From Dipetalonema caudispina (taxonomy: Eukaryota; Nematoda; Chromadorea; Rhabditida; Onchocercidae): a stretch of DNA of 64,000 bases. A program made the position numbers and the translations under genes. How positions within the stretch are numbered: position 1 is the stretch's first letter; each line of letters starts with the position of its first letter. The notes below the pieces were generated by a model. That model saw only the letters and a program-made list of their open reading frames with translations, was not told the DNA's origin and searched no databases. The stretch lies in contig JABVXV010000032.1 in NCBI GenBank assembly GCA_013365325.1, positions 186,001 through 250,000 of the forward strand, in the 5' to 3' direction. This document shows positions 39,484 to 52,531 of this stretch, piece by piece.

Positions 39484-42400
39484 TTAAACGGCTGCTTCAT
39501 TACCCCTTTGCAAAGCTGCCAGAACGCTGTCCCGATGTCTCACAAACAGACGACCATCATCCCAGGGATTCTTCAGTTTCATAGGTGGGAAGTCATCTCG
39601 TAGCCTACGTTCTCTGGAACCAACGACTACCGCCAAGCAAAAATCTTCTGGGTCTTTGGATTCGATCGTTTTTCCAGATTCTGCAGCTGCTTTGGCTAAG
39701 TGTTCAATGACTAAAGCAACAATCTCGCTAGCGGTGGTTGTTGAGGCTATCTGAAGCCGGACTGAAGTACCACAAGTAAGGCCACACTGGTAAGCGGCAT
39801 AAACTTTAATCACTCTTGTAGTTGGAGTCTTTCTTGGTTGAAAACAGTTGTCGAGCCAAGGCTCAGTCAGCGAGCTGGTTAATGAAATGACGCTTTGTGG
39901 TCGCATATTACAGAGATCGAAGTATAATACATTTCTTGAATCCGTTGAACCCTGCAGTTTATAAGACGACTTAAATATTAATTACCAAAGCACATGAATT
40001 TTGTATTCAGGCATCAATGTGCCATGTCCTTACTGTCTTCTTAATGAGAGTAGGGGAATTCTGGGAACAGGATTACTCACGTTTCTTGTTCTTTGCTCAC
40101 TGTGGTAATTTCTGCTGTTTATCCCACTGCTGACTGCAAACAAACGTTTCATTGGTACTACACCTTTGGCTTGTTTATCTCGTGCAGTAGAAGCGACATC
40201 ACGAACCCATCTCACTGATTTCCAAACATTTTCTAATCTAAAATAGAGAGTGGAAACATTCTAGAAGTATGCTGAATAGGAGCAGCTAGTGAAATATAAC
40301 TTCTTTTTTCTTTCGAAAATATATAAGAAACTAAAAACTATACCTGTGTTGAAACTCGTCCAGTTTTGAAAGTACATCACCGTAAACACTAATATCTTTC
40401 TCCAACAGACTGTTTCTCTGTTCATATTGTATGTACTAAAAGTGAACCTCTATAAATTAAGCAGATAAACATTTATTGAGAGCAATATTAAAAACTTCAT
40501 AGTTTCTAAAATGTTTTATACTTACCGTTGAGAAATGTTCGATAAAAAGGGAGAGCCGACAATAGGTGCCGATGAAGTCCGGATTGTATGTACACAAATG
40601 GACTGAAATTTTAGACATATTTCTACAGATATATTCTGAGAAATTCTATAAAGAGTGCAGGATGTGTTTTAAAGAAATCATATGGTAAGAACTGAAGTTG
40701 TCATACAAAGTAGAAAGGTCTTGCTTAATTCGCTACAGCTGGTCAGACCGGACCAGCGAAATTCAAAGTAAAGCTCACAATTTGAACACAACTTGCAAAT
40801 CTGACATTTTGAAGTTTGTTTGTCAGATGAATTCTTTCCCTCTACTATGAAAAACAGATGACGGTACGATGAATTCAGATTCACTAGTTAAGAAATCATA
40901 AAATGTGGTACACTTACTCGCTTCAAAAACTTGGAGTGGAAGTATGAGACAACCTTTCTGTACAGGCGACAATTTTAATGAAGAATAACTTGGCACGGTA
41001 CAGACATCTTCAATTTTTGGTAATAGCTATAAAGAAATTCGTTTGGATCCACTGATTACAATCAAATTTTTAAAATTATCACAGTTTTTTGGACTTGAGG
41101 TGCCCATTCGGAAGCGTCATGAAAGAGTAAAATATGACCATAATAAAAGTTGTTCAAGTTATTTAATAACTATTCCTTCTCTCACAAAAAAAAAGATTAT
41201 GAGGCGTTTTGGTATTAAACAAATATGAAGTGCAGACTAATAGACCAAAACAAAGTTAATTCCTTGTGACCTTATGAGACTTTTGAATGAAAAATATTAT
41301 TGGTGGAAGTGCAATCATCAATTATTACAATTTAGTGAACATGTCGTGGAAACGAACTGAACTATTTTTTCTAATAAGTCAAAATTAGAAATAACTTACA
41401 ATTATGAAGGAAACACCGAATTGTAGCTGAAAAACTTGCAAACGATAGATGCGCTGATTTGGTATGAGATCAATATCAACCTTGAGATCATTAAGTAAGC
41501 GAGATGCTGCATTAACAAGGGCAGTGTGAAAAACAAACTGCACCGCTGTTGGCGGGTTTGAAGCGTTAATATCCACAGATCGTAACAGGTCCCATTCTTC
41601 TTTCGTTATATGTGGATTCTCTCTGCAAAATAATAACCATACCATTTTAAACATTTTTCAGATTGTATTCAATTAGGAAAATAGATAAGTTGTCTGAACA
41701 GCTAATATCTAAAATCCTTCTACAATGAGGTTGACACCTTTTGAGATCTTTGATCTTTGAATAAAAAAACGAAACTGGACGCTGCTACTGGAAACTTTCA
41801 AGCGTGAAAAATTCATGCATGAGGGTAAAAGGTATCCGGGAATGCGAACGGAAAGCAAACTTGCACGTCAGTTTTTTTTTTTCTTTTATTGTGTTAAGAA
41901 GTATCAGGTTTCAAGTCAAGGAGATAATTAACTACCACTAAAGTCCTAGCAAAATTCTCATGTTGACATATTCGATGCTTGATGAATAAGTCAAGAATTA
42001 TTCCCAACATAACATCCAAACCCAAATTTCCGTTTGGTACTTTTTTCATTTAAAGATGTACCTCAGCACGCTCAAATCTTCCAATATCTTACAACAGCGA
42101 CAATACAAAAAAAAATTTTCTGAAATCCCTAACCGTTTGAAAGTCTATAAGTAATAAATCTGCTCTTTTTTATTTCTTCCAGTTCAAGCCTTAATTCTCT
42201 AGCGATATCGAAGAAACAAGTAAATTAACAAATGCCAAACTTTAAGAAGCAGAAAATCAAGATCAAGTTTAAGGTTACAAAAATGAAGAGATAGCTAAGC
42301 CGTAAGAGAAGAATGTAGGTAGGTACAACAAGAAAAAAAAGATGAAAACTTATCTTATTAAAGCATATGGAAGAATAGATGGTATATTCTCAGGCACGAC

Positions 42401-45400
42401 GACGCTTATGGAATTGATGGATGAATATAATTTCATGTAACATATGTACAATCCCCTTCGCAGCCGAATATGTGAGGACTCGAAAAAATTAATGATCCTA
42501 AAAATTTCTGCCCACAACACATCCATCGCCTGACAAGCACCTCGTTTGCGAATTATTTTGTTCAGAGGCAACCATCTTGTAGTCAGACCCTATAAATCGG
42601 TTAGTTTCTGATTAAAATTCCTCGTACAGTACATAAAATATGAACATGATCGAATGCAGTTGGACATTTATTACCATATATAAAGTCCCGAAGTATGACC
42701 TAAATGACTCATCGCAGTATGAATAATGAGACAAGATGAATGCGCGATACGGTGGGATATGTACCCCAAAACTTTTAAGCAACCAAGGAAAACACTTGTG
42801 ACTGTACAAAACTGATGTAATGAATCTGCAATCTATCCAGCAATTCGATTAAAAGGAGTAGTTAAAACTTGGTATCAAGACTTCCTTTAAAAACCGAATA
42901 CACAGGTAGGTACCTCATGCAATCTTGTCGATTACTATTCGTGTTGTTTTCGATTTATCTCTTCAGCAAGAAATAAAAATAATTCTGATGAGGGCTAAAC
43001 TGCCATGTAGCAGATTAACTAGGAAGGTTTAGAAGGGGGAGACACGGTCAATTCTATCCAAGTTACTAAAAAAATAAAAAGATACCTGAGCAATTTGTGA
43101 TCCGTTTACAAAACGAACTGTAACAATAAAAGAAACCGAATTTACTTCATCTACAATTGGCTGATAATACACTCTGGAAAAATTAAACGTTTACAATCTT
43201 TCATATCTAGCTTTCGTCAACAAGTTGAATTGCAAAAAATCTCCACATTTTGGTTCACAAGCAAGTTATAACCTTCCGATATCTTTCACTCCAAGAGCCA
43301 TATGCATTTCTATTGCGGCATCGATAAATTTACTACGAAAATGAGAATTTGACGAGCTTGAATTGTTTGCTTCCTGTAAAGTCTGCACTTCATCCCAGGC
43401 TAATGAGAGTTTTATCGCCCAATACATCTCATCCTGAACATAGGAATGCCTTGAATTGGAAGATATCTTAGTTTCAAATTTTTTATGATTGTTGAAGAAA
43501 TCTGAGACTTTGGAAATATTGGGGAAATTAAAATCCAGACTTACTTTCTCGATGCAAAACTGCGTCTGATCAATAAGAATAAGCGGAAGGTAATCTTCAA
43601 CAGTGCAAACTTTCATTCCCGAGTAAATGATACTTACTAAATAGATACCTCTGAAAGACACTGAATATATAATACATAACTTGCAAATCCAGACTCATGA
43701 TTTATAAATTTAAACACTTGGAAAGTTGATTTTTAACGATACTTCTTGATATGATGTTAAGAAATTTCAGCTACTATGTTTTTGCAAGCCTATATATGCA
43801 TTACATGGTTATCAACGATTGTTTAATATATAAAAATTCAATCTCAAAAGCACCTTTGGACAACTTTAGGCGATCGAAAACCACCAGCAAAGAGACTTTT
43901 TACACTTCCTTTTTTCTTCTTGTCGAATATTTCGTTCGATTTGGGAAATACTACAAATCATTGTTGATTTTAGGTCTAAATTTTATGAAATTAGGTTTTC
44001 CCATATAATTATTTAAAATTAGAGCTAAAAAGATTTGATCTTCCGAAAAAGCTAAATCTAAGCTTAAACTTAATCGCACTCACATGTTTGCCAAACTGGA
44101 GACGAACGATACTTCTCGATATCCAGAAGAAGTTTCGAAATATCATCTAAACGATATTGTCGCTTTAAGCTGTTCGGTACATCTTCCCAACATGAAATTA
44201 AAATTTATGAGAATTTAAAGTTTGTGAGGATTTTCTTTGAAATAAAAAACTGAATTAGCTAAAAACTCGAAATTTAAACAAATTTTTGATGTACGGTTAA
44301 AAAAAAAACAGATCTTGGTAAATAAAATTCTATAAACTACTTGAAAGCAGTAAAGAATGCGGTGTTGCTAGGGTCGGATGGCCAAAACCTCCAATAGATG
44401 CAGCACTAACGCGCACAGAATATCGTAATCCACGCTTCAATTCAGATATCACTGCATAGTTTCTCATAATAGTGTCCACAAGCAAGCTTCCTTCGGTACT
44501 GTTGAAATCATCGCACAAGCTCCATTCAACTAAATGTTTTAAAATTCTGTAAAAATCTCATAACTAATTTCATACTTAATTTTCTGATGACAGAATTGAC
44601 AAACGCAAACCTTTGTAGTTTACAACAAGATCCATATTACGTTGGCGAACGTCTTTCCAACTTACTGTTAGCTGATCTGGTGCTGAAACGACTGCTTCAA
44701 CGTTGGTTAGTGGTCCAGGAACAGTAGTATTTTCCAAAACAGCCTTCATTTTTTTCATTTGTAATAAACGTTTCTCTAGATACTTCACCTGTTTACCCTG
44801 CAAAATTCTGGATTAATTAATTTCTATACAACCAAAAATAATTTTTTTAAAAAAAAAAGCTGTTTCATGGAAAAATTTTTGCTGAAATAATTGCGTCCCC
44901 AAAAACTATTTTATTTCAAAGAATTGCGGTTCGAGTCGAAATTCAAAATAGGAAATACATATGCATTTTGCTCACTTCATTTTGAATGTTGGTGCTCCTC
45001 AAAAATTGAATTTCGTCAGTAATAAGTTCGGTATTTTCTCGAATTAGTTGGAGACGGCGTTCCAGCGGACACGCTTAAACATTTTAATCTCAATGAGAAA
45101 AGAATTCAAGACTAAGTTCTACTGATTTGCTTTTCTTCACTTTGCAGATTTGAATTGAGCAATATTTGCAGGCGAACCTATTTTCTTCCTGAATAACGCA
45201 TTGTAAAGTCCCTAACTTTTGCGATTTTATATTTAATATTTAAAACATGGATATATATCTATGATATTCAAAAAGGGAAAAGGAAACTGAAATATAAGTA
45301 CAAGGCTGTGCGATACTCACATTCAACATCAATAGTAGCTCCACTTCGCAGTAATACTTCAGCACACTGCCAATGACCAAGCATTAAGGCAAACTCAAGC

Positions 45401-46805
45401 AGTGTCCATTCTTCCAGGTAAGCTTCATCGATACGGGTATTAAATGATGTGTCTGTTTTGGATAGTACCATTCTTAGCATATCCTCATCATTTGTCTCAA
45501 TAGCTAATAGCGCTCCTAAAGTTTGTTGTAGCCTCTATGTTTTCAAGAAAGTGGAGAAGAGAAATTTTGTGAATAATAACTAATGCTGAAATTTGACAGA
45601 AAGGAATGAGCAAAAATTCATACCACCGGAATTCAGCACACTCATTTTCAATTTTTGTTGCAAAATTGTACAATATCTACCATTTCAATCACTTGAATCT
45701 TCGTTTTCACATCGTCGAATTGCAATTATTACTAAAAATATAGATTACATGAAATAAAAAATTGAAACCATCCACAGGAAAAAACTGAAATCCTCTAACT
45801 GTAAGACTCTGGGACAATTCAAGCAAATTGTCAAAATTTGAGATATGTGAGATCGGTATTGACAACAATGGCGATATAGAAGATACTGGCATTGAAAAGA
45901 AAATTTAAAACCGCGATAAAATACCGATTTAAAGAGAAATATAATTGTATGCAGTTGCTGGTTGAAAAACAAGTTATGTTTGAGTGACGCAAACAACGCC
46001 GACAGAGCAGTTTAAGAGTTCGCAATGGGGAAGGGGCAGTTAAAGGATGTTGATTTCAAGAGTCTCAGTGGTCACACAAATTAAAGCACCCAATTCCGAG
46101 ATCATTTGATAAACCGTCTTAACCTGATCGAAGGAAGATAGAACAACTGATAGCAGGGGAGGAGCAGCGATGAGTTAATGACGACGAGGTGAGTATTGCA
46201 GATATAATTATATGTAGAAATCGAACACCTACAAAAGGAACACCATTCTGATGCTCTACAAATGGTCACTAAGCATACAACTAATCTTTTTCATATCTAG
46301 AACATTAGACATTCGATAGCTAAATGTACATCAATTATGGATTTTTCTCCTCAGTTTCAGTAACTCTAGTAACAATTTCGTTGCTATCAACTACGCCTAA
46401 CTTCAGCGAAATGCATTATCACAGTATCCGAAGATATGCGTATCATGAAAAAAACTTTGTCTAATCAGAAGAAACTTTTAAAAGTTTAGACATATGATGA
46501 GAAACCATCTCACATCACACGATATAATTAGTCCAAGCAAAATGCAATTTTCTATTCGGCAAAATCAGATACTGTTTAACGATCAATAAAATTCAGAATA
46601 TTTGACAGTTTGATATCAATTATAATGGATGATGAAATTCACGAGTTTGGGTGTATTAAATTATTACCAACTGGAATTCCATTAATTATAGATCCGCAAA
46701 TGTAATGAAACTATCCAGTATGAGTCACCGTTCAAAGACTGCTTTTAACGCTATCCGATGAGCTTCCGATTCTTGTAACATGGCTGTGTGTGGTTTTATT
46801 CTCTC
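39484..46805 (-). CDS. ANKFN1 / WIDE AWAKE homologue: ankyrin, fibronectin III and Ras-association protein (5' end incomplete)
   Basis: The family acts in neurons: fly WAKE in clock control of sleep, mouse ANKFN1/NMF9 in neurological function. Exons: 46729-46805, 45321-45532, 44976-45073, 44611-44797, 44341-44529, 44080-44182 (or ending 44084), 43545-43650 (or starting 43648), 43273-43433, 43086-43173, 42354-42589, 41400-41622, 40918-41026, 40526-40602, 40344-40435, 40081-40237, 39484-39951. These give about 860 codons. Order: ankyrin-like helices (LLEFALMLGHWQCAEVLLRS), coiled stretch, FN3 (PDQLTVSWKD, VNYKVEWSLC, YSVRVSAAS), the family-specific central region (RRGLYICYMKLYSSINSISV), and a C-terminal Ras-association domain (VIKVYAAYQCGLTCGTSVRL) ending RHRDSVLAAL. 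The N-terminus is not fixed and further 5' exons may lie up to 48.8 kb. The intron after 42354 lacks a GT or GC donor. Confidence 0.9.
42348..42353 (-). other. non-canonical AT donor in the ANKFN1-like gene
   Basis: The conserved sequence SILPYALIR/ENPHITKEEW requires the exon to end at 42354 (…ATA AG) and the next to begin with A at 41622 after TTTTGCAG. The intron then begins ATAAGT. No GT or GC nearby keeps the frame; the next GT follows an in-frame TAA. Either this is a rare AT-AG intron or a G-to-A change of GTAAGT. Confidence 0.55.
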
Positions 46806-48846
46806 CTATAAGCATATAATTGACTCATACCTGAAAAAATTCTTTGAAAAGTAGCATGTGAAATCAGCGTCCATGCACATAAGTGGTAAATTGAGAGGTT
46901 TGTGCCGTCTGACCAGTAATCTCAAGGTCACTGAACTAACTGTTCAGTCCACCGTATTCCTCAACAATAGACAGTATACTGCTGTAATGCTCACTACCAC
47001 CTATATACATCCCATGTATTGATCTTAAAATTCTTACCTTACACTTTCCCTCTGCAGAATAGTCAATAGAATCGTATCAAGAACAAGCAGGTTACGAAAA
47101 ATCAAATAATTTCTTCAATCTCTCGATTTCAGTTCCTTTCTGTAGCACATCTAAAGCTCGACCAGTTTCACTTCGATTGAAATTTCAGGACATGGAGAAT
47201 CTTAACTTAGAAATACCTTTTATCCATGGACATTAAAGATGCTAATTATAGTATGATTTTTAAGGTTATAAGATTGCTGCGTTAAAGTACTCAGTCAACC
47301 ATTCACATTTATACCTCATTTTATTCTTCCACCCTTCTCAATTATTTCAGGGGTGCTTCTGAAGATTTTACTAAAGCAACAAGGTCACTCATCCGTACTT
47401 TTTATGAGTACTTTATTTTGAGTATGGAAGCTTTGCGCTCAATATTAAGATATTATAACGTTTCCATGCTCTGAGCATTTTGAGCTCCATTATGATATAA
47501 TCTATTTGTGGATGGTGACCTTGTTAGACATTCTGACTCTGTACACTTACCGTCACATTTTCAGAACAGAAAGCAAAGGAATATATCGAATTCACAGAAA
47601 TAAAAGCAATAAAAGGGGACAGGAACAGATGAAGAACTCTAACACAAACCGCAAAGTTTGTCAGAAGAATAAGTAAAAGTATAACAAAAAGTAAGATTAA
47701 CAAGTATCATTAAAAATAGTTTCTTCTCCAACGCCTTATAACTATATAGATTGAATTCATCCAAAAGAAATGATTGAATTACATGTGAAGTATACCTCGT
47801 TTCATGTGCCAGGAAGTTATCGAGATGGGGAAAAGGTTGATACACAACCAACTGAAATTCTACAACAATTGGTGTCAATTTACAGACTTTTAACAAACAA
47901 CTTACTGTAAGTTGGGATTTCATTCTTGAGTAGTTTTAATGGACGAAAGGAAAAACATAATAACAATATTAGTATAAAATTCAAAAATGTTTAAAAGCCA
48001 ATATTAAGAAAATAATTTAAGAAAAAGCAAAAAACAATATATTGAAAACCGTGTACGGAAACAAGGTAAGAATACTTGAAAACATACATCTGCTCAGTTT
48101 TACTTAAACTTATCCTCACACCTCAGATAGCTCCGTCGGCCTACCTTCATGTTAACAACAATTACCGCACTGTGTCATTTCTCATCCTTTTTTTTTTTTC
48201 AACTCCTGATATTTTTGACAACATTAGAAAGATCTATCCCATCCTCAATGGTGGTATGTTTACCGAGTTTTATTATCACTATTCATTACTTGTCAACGAG
48301 TGAACACATTTAGAGTTCAAATTAATCAGAGTAAAGTAACGAAAAAGTATCAACAAACACCTGTTGCGCTAAATTAAGTTGACCAATTGACCTTACAGCT
48401 ACTTCCTTCCATGCCAGATATTTGGAAATTGACCCGTCTGCTCCACTTTTTTTTTGACTTTAAGACCTAAACGTTTTCTTTTTTTTTTTCAAAAAGTGAT
48501 GTCATAAAGGTGCATTCAGTAAATACTCGCTGTGTAGAAATATATCTCAGAATCATGTACAAAAAACATATTATTTCGAGAACCTAAACAGCGAAAATGT
48601 CTCAAAACCGATTTAAAAAAAAATAATTTATAAAAAAAACTATGCAAACAGTTTATCAAATTAATTAAGAATATGACATCTTCAATTTTGAAAAAGTAAA
48701 AGAAAATGACACAAAACAAAAGATTTGGAATAAATCAAACAGGAAGGATGATGAAATCGCAGATGTTTTGACATTAAGAATGCAACAAAAGGATGTCAAG
48801 ATGAAAGAATGGATAAACTAAATTTCCACACACGAAGAATATCGTA
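45533..48846. other. interval holding 5' exons or promoter of the ANKFN1-like gene
   Basis: One exon (46729-46805, RIKPHTAMLQESEAHRIALK) is well supported because it joins 45532 in phase 2. A second coding-like stretch at 47096-47170 is possible. The rest is AT-rich, with no other gene recognised. It is also the 3' flank of spl-1. Confidence 0.45.
47096..47170 (-). other. possible additional 5' exon of the ANKFN1-like gene
   Basis: An open stretch on the minus strand reads ETGRALDVLQKGTEIERLKK and ends at a GTAACC donor, with an AG just upstream. It looks like a helical protein segment, but its exit phase (2) does not fit the next exon at 46805 (phase 0). So either an exon is missing between them or this is chance. 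Confidence 0.3.
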
Positions 48847-51249
48847 TCAACATTTGGAAGTTTCCAGCGACGGCGCAGCATAACATGCATCCAGGTAGCA
48901 ATGAGCTAAATCATTGATAAACTGTTTATCCGGAATTGTTGCTGCGAGACCATATATAGCAGCCTGTAGAATCGGAATTAATTTTCACTTTCCATTTAAT
49001 TTTTAAAAAATATAAGTAAACATGATATATGTAATTTCTTTCCGAATTCCCAGGATATGCAGAATAACGCTTCAAACATGCTCGAAATGCATGGAAAAAG
49101 GAAGGAAGAAAGTGGGATTCGAAGATCATGCAAAACGTGAAAAATACTCGGAAGTAACTCATCCAAATTCTTACGACATCCTGCCATGAATAATGGAAAA
49201 TGATGCTGTTACTTTCTGAATCAAAAAATGGTTTAAAAGTAATTTTTCTTCCTTGAAAAGTACCATATTTGAGTGTTTTCCTTTATCTGGATCGTTCATC
49301 AAAGCAAAAGCAACTTTTTGTAAATCATCTATAAATGTTTGCCATGCATCAGCAAGTGCCGTATTATAGGTAACACAAATATGTGCTCTGAAATAAAAAG
49401 GCTTTAGCCAATAAACAGCACTTTTTCTTGAATTTATTTCATGGTATTGTATACCAGTGTTGTTGTTTCACACATTTTGAAATAATATTTTCCTGCATTT
49501 TTAAAGAACTAACCCAGCAGGATTTTGAATGGAATTCAAATTCCACCCAAGAGCAGACATACCATCCACAAGTGCGTAAATATTGAAAACATCGCTAGTA
49601 AACGCTACAATGGATACATCAGGCGAACCAAGAAGACGAAGACCATTAATATCATTCTAAAACAACAAATAACCATTCATTTACTTGAGTTGGCTATAGA
49701 ATTCAAAACTGCTGATTTCTAATGATGGAGATATTTTGGATATTTAGCAGTTCCAATTTTTCTAAGACCTTGAAAATTAATGCATTTTATATGAAATATT
49801 TAACAATTCAAAGTTCAATGGGATTTTATAGTCCATTAAAAAGTCACTTGCTTAAAAAAGATGTTCTAGGAATTACGATCTACTACCACGAATCATTAAT
49901 TTGTTTCAGGAATTATCCACTCCTGAAAAATTACCATAATGGCAGAACTAATTCGGCGAGCACATTGAATAATTTCCCTTGTTCGCCGTACATAACCAGA
50001 ACGTCCAAAAGAAAGTAAAGTAGCCCAAGCTAATGATATTGCTAGACCAGAACGACTTCCTAAATGCAAAGTGATGAGAGAATGATAGATTTGACAAACA
50101 ATTTCAACTAATTAATTCCATATATCCAAAAGAAACGAAAATCCTACGCCAACAACTGTTTAAAAAAGTTAGTTCCAAAATTCATTCTAAGATTTTGGCA
50201 ATCATAGAAACACCTGCTCTTACAAGCACTTGTCTCTTTATAGAATTGTAAAGGAACGAACCATTTAAGGCACTAAAACTTAACAAGAAAGAAGTAACAC
50301 CTGCAAAAGTCGGTGTGGCATATATACCTCCAGTCCATTCTGGAAAGCACATGTATTGATGATGCAAATACTTTTGTTCCCGATAAAGTATCACTGAGGA
50401 ACCTTTTGGAGCATAGCCATACTGAAATCGATTTCAACTTATAAAGTTAAAGTTTGTAAATAAATGAAATTTCCTTCGTTTCCTGAGAGCAAGTTAAGAA
50501 CACATTTTTGCTTCAAACGAGCAGAACAAGAGATAACCAAAAAAAACAATGCAGAAAAATTAAAAAGGAAAGAAACCTTATGTGTATCACATGATATTGA
50601 TGTAACGCCAGACACACGAAAATCAAAGGGCGGTAATGAATAGCCACATTCTTCCATAAAAGCTATCAAGAAACCACCCAAACATGCATCAACATGTACA
50701 GGAATATCATACTTTTGCCCAAGCTAAAAAGAAGAGTCCTTCTTTTTAGCTGAAGTCACAAATATGATATTATATAAAAAGAAAAAGGAAAGGTGGTGAA
50801 TTTTCAATTTATAAAATCCCTCAAATGTCTCCCCAAAATTTAAAACTTTCAGAAATCAAAAATACTCGAACAAAGTTGGTTGGGAATTTTTAGACATCTA
50901 GATGCTTTTGCATAATTAAATTTACTTGTGCGATTTGTTCAATGTCATCCATTGTGCCAGATGGAAAGTTTGGTGCTGATCCAACCAGCTGAAAAGTGAG
51001 ATGAGATAAAGGACCTGTGCAATCAATCTCGAGATATTGTAAATTAAAAATTTAAAGAAGAAATCTTTGAAGATTTCCAGTGATGCCTTTCGATCAAACT
51101 TACGACACACGTGTCACTGGATATAGCTCGTTTCATTCTATCTATATCAACTTTTTGATTATTCCCAACAGGTACGTGTCGTATTCGCATACCAAACAAA
51201 TGTGCTGCCTGAAAATAACATGAGATAAGAGATTTTATAAGCAGCTTTT

Positions 51250-51283
<34 letters not shown>

Positions 51284-52519
51284 AAATTTTATGGTCATAA
51301 TATCCGCTCTTGAGTATCAGTAACTCTAAGGAAAATTAACCTTATCGAATGCTGCATGTGCAGTGACCGGGACTAATATTTCTGGTTCCGAAATACCCTT
51401 AACATTTGCATAGTTACGGTACGAAAGCATTGCTAATAAAATCGACTCAGTTCCACCAGATGTTACCTAAAAGAATAGCAAACTCCCAAATCGTCTCTCC
51501 TTCAAATGAAAATTTAAATACGAAACTTCAATTTTTCCAAAAATTCAATTTCTTCTTTTGATTTTCTAAAACTTTATTGGACAAGCATCTATGGATACCG
51601 TTCCACAACATTCCAATCCACCATAAAATAAGTTTGCAACAATATGAACAACTTCAGCTTCCATTTTCCGACATCCCGGAAAGATATCCGGATGAAGTGG
51701 ATTTGCAAATGCATAAATGTTAAACATCTGTAATAATAATACCTTTATTAGCACCATCTTAATATATAGCAGATTTTTTTTCATCAAAAGTTTGAATTTT
51801 GAAATTTTTAAAATTAATGATTACTTTTGAAAGTAGGTCGTTTTGTTCACTGTTCTGGTCGGTATATACGGCACCGCTCACCTTACCGGCTACAACGTCT
51901 AGCTCTGTCATTGTGTCATATTGTTCTAAAAGGTGATTTTAATAAATTTCCCAATACAACCGTGAAAATCACCTATTCAACAAAACTTTAAAGAAACCTG
52001 CCTGCTATACTGATAATTTTTGCACTATCCATGCCACTTTCGGGAAGCATCCCAAAAAAAAGGCCGGTACTATCACACTTATGGATTTCGCGGAAAATTT
52101 TCTGGCGAGTATAATCCAGCTCTTTTTCAAGTTTTTTTTGCACGGGAGGTAATGAACAAATTACAGAAAATATTTTGCCGAGAAGCCTGAAATGCAGAAA
52201 ATTTTGTTTGCCTTACCAGTCAGACAGGATAAAACAAAAGCTGGTATATAATCAAAAATATCTGAATTAAACCAAACTTTGGATTAGCTAAGTCTAAGTT
52301 CATTTCATAAACAAATCATTCTCAAGTTTACCGTGAATATAATGGTTGCTCCGATGCACGCCATATACGTCGAACACGCTGTAAAAGAATAACACCAGCA
52401 GCAGTTCCTATGATTAACTTCCACGGCTTTATTTCATGTAATGTCTGGTCTACGGAAACGACGACACTTTTTATTGCTATCATTCCCTCGTTGAAAATAA
52501 TTCCACATGACTTATGCAT
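48847..52519 (-). CDS. spl-1: sphingosine-1-phosphate lyase (complete, 13 exons, 557 aa)
   Basis: ER-membrane, PLP-dependent enzyme that cleaves sphingosine-1-phosphate to hexadecenal and phosphoethanolamine, the exit step of sphingolipid catabolism. Exons: 52332-52519, 52002-52186, 51825-51925, 51599-51727, 51341-51466, 51104-51208, 50926-50988, 50577-50723, 50301-50421, 49935-50059, 49514-49656, 49264-49387, 48847-48963 (1,674 nt). Features: an N-terminal hydrophobic anchor (about 35-48, [12 protein letters not shown]); [13 protein letters not shown] for phosphate/PLP contacts; HVDAC; and [15 protein letters not shown] with the Schiff-base lysine at about K348. Length matches C. elegans SPL-1 (about 552 aa). 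ATG 52519 comes one base after a TTTCTTTCAG acceptor. Intron 2 needs a GC donor. C. elegans also has spl-2; I use spl-1 as the closest symbol. Confidence 0.95.
51251..51281. repeat. A31 homopolymer in spl-1 intron
   Basis: A plus-strand A run lying in the intron upstream of exon 51104-51208 (transcribed as U). Part of a set of homopolymer runs in this window. Confidence 0.9.
51996..52001 (-). other. spl-1: GC donor of spl-1 intron 2
   Basis: The exon ends ...GCA G at 52002 and the intron begins GCAGGT. Joining to 51925 gives [14 protein letters not shown]. Using the GT four bases further on gives a TGA after three codons, so GC-AG is the only frame-keeping choice. Confidence 0.75.
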
Positions 52520-52520
52520 C

Positions 52521-52531
52521 CTGAAAGAAAA
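52521..52531 (-). promoter_or_regulatory. spl-1: probable SL trans-splice acceptor of spl-1
   Basis: TTTTCTTTCAG directly precedes the start codon with one base between. No upstream coding exon is required, so spliced-leader addition is likely. Confidence 0.5.

Noticed and set aside
42612..42809. minus-strand open frame between two ANKFN1-like exons
   Set aside because: The flanking exons (43086 and 42589) join directly in phase 0 through the conserved AQ/GLTTRW sequence, so this lies in an intron.
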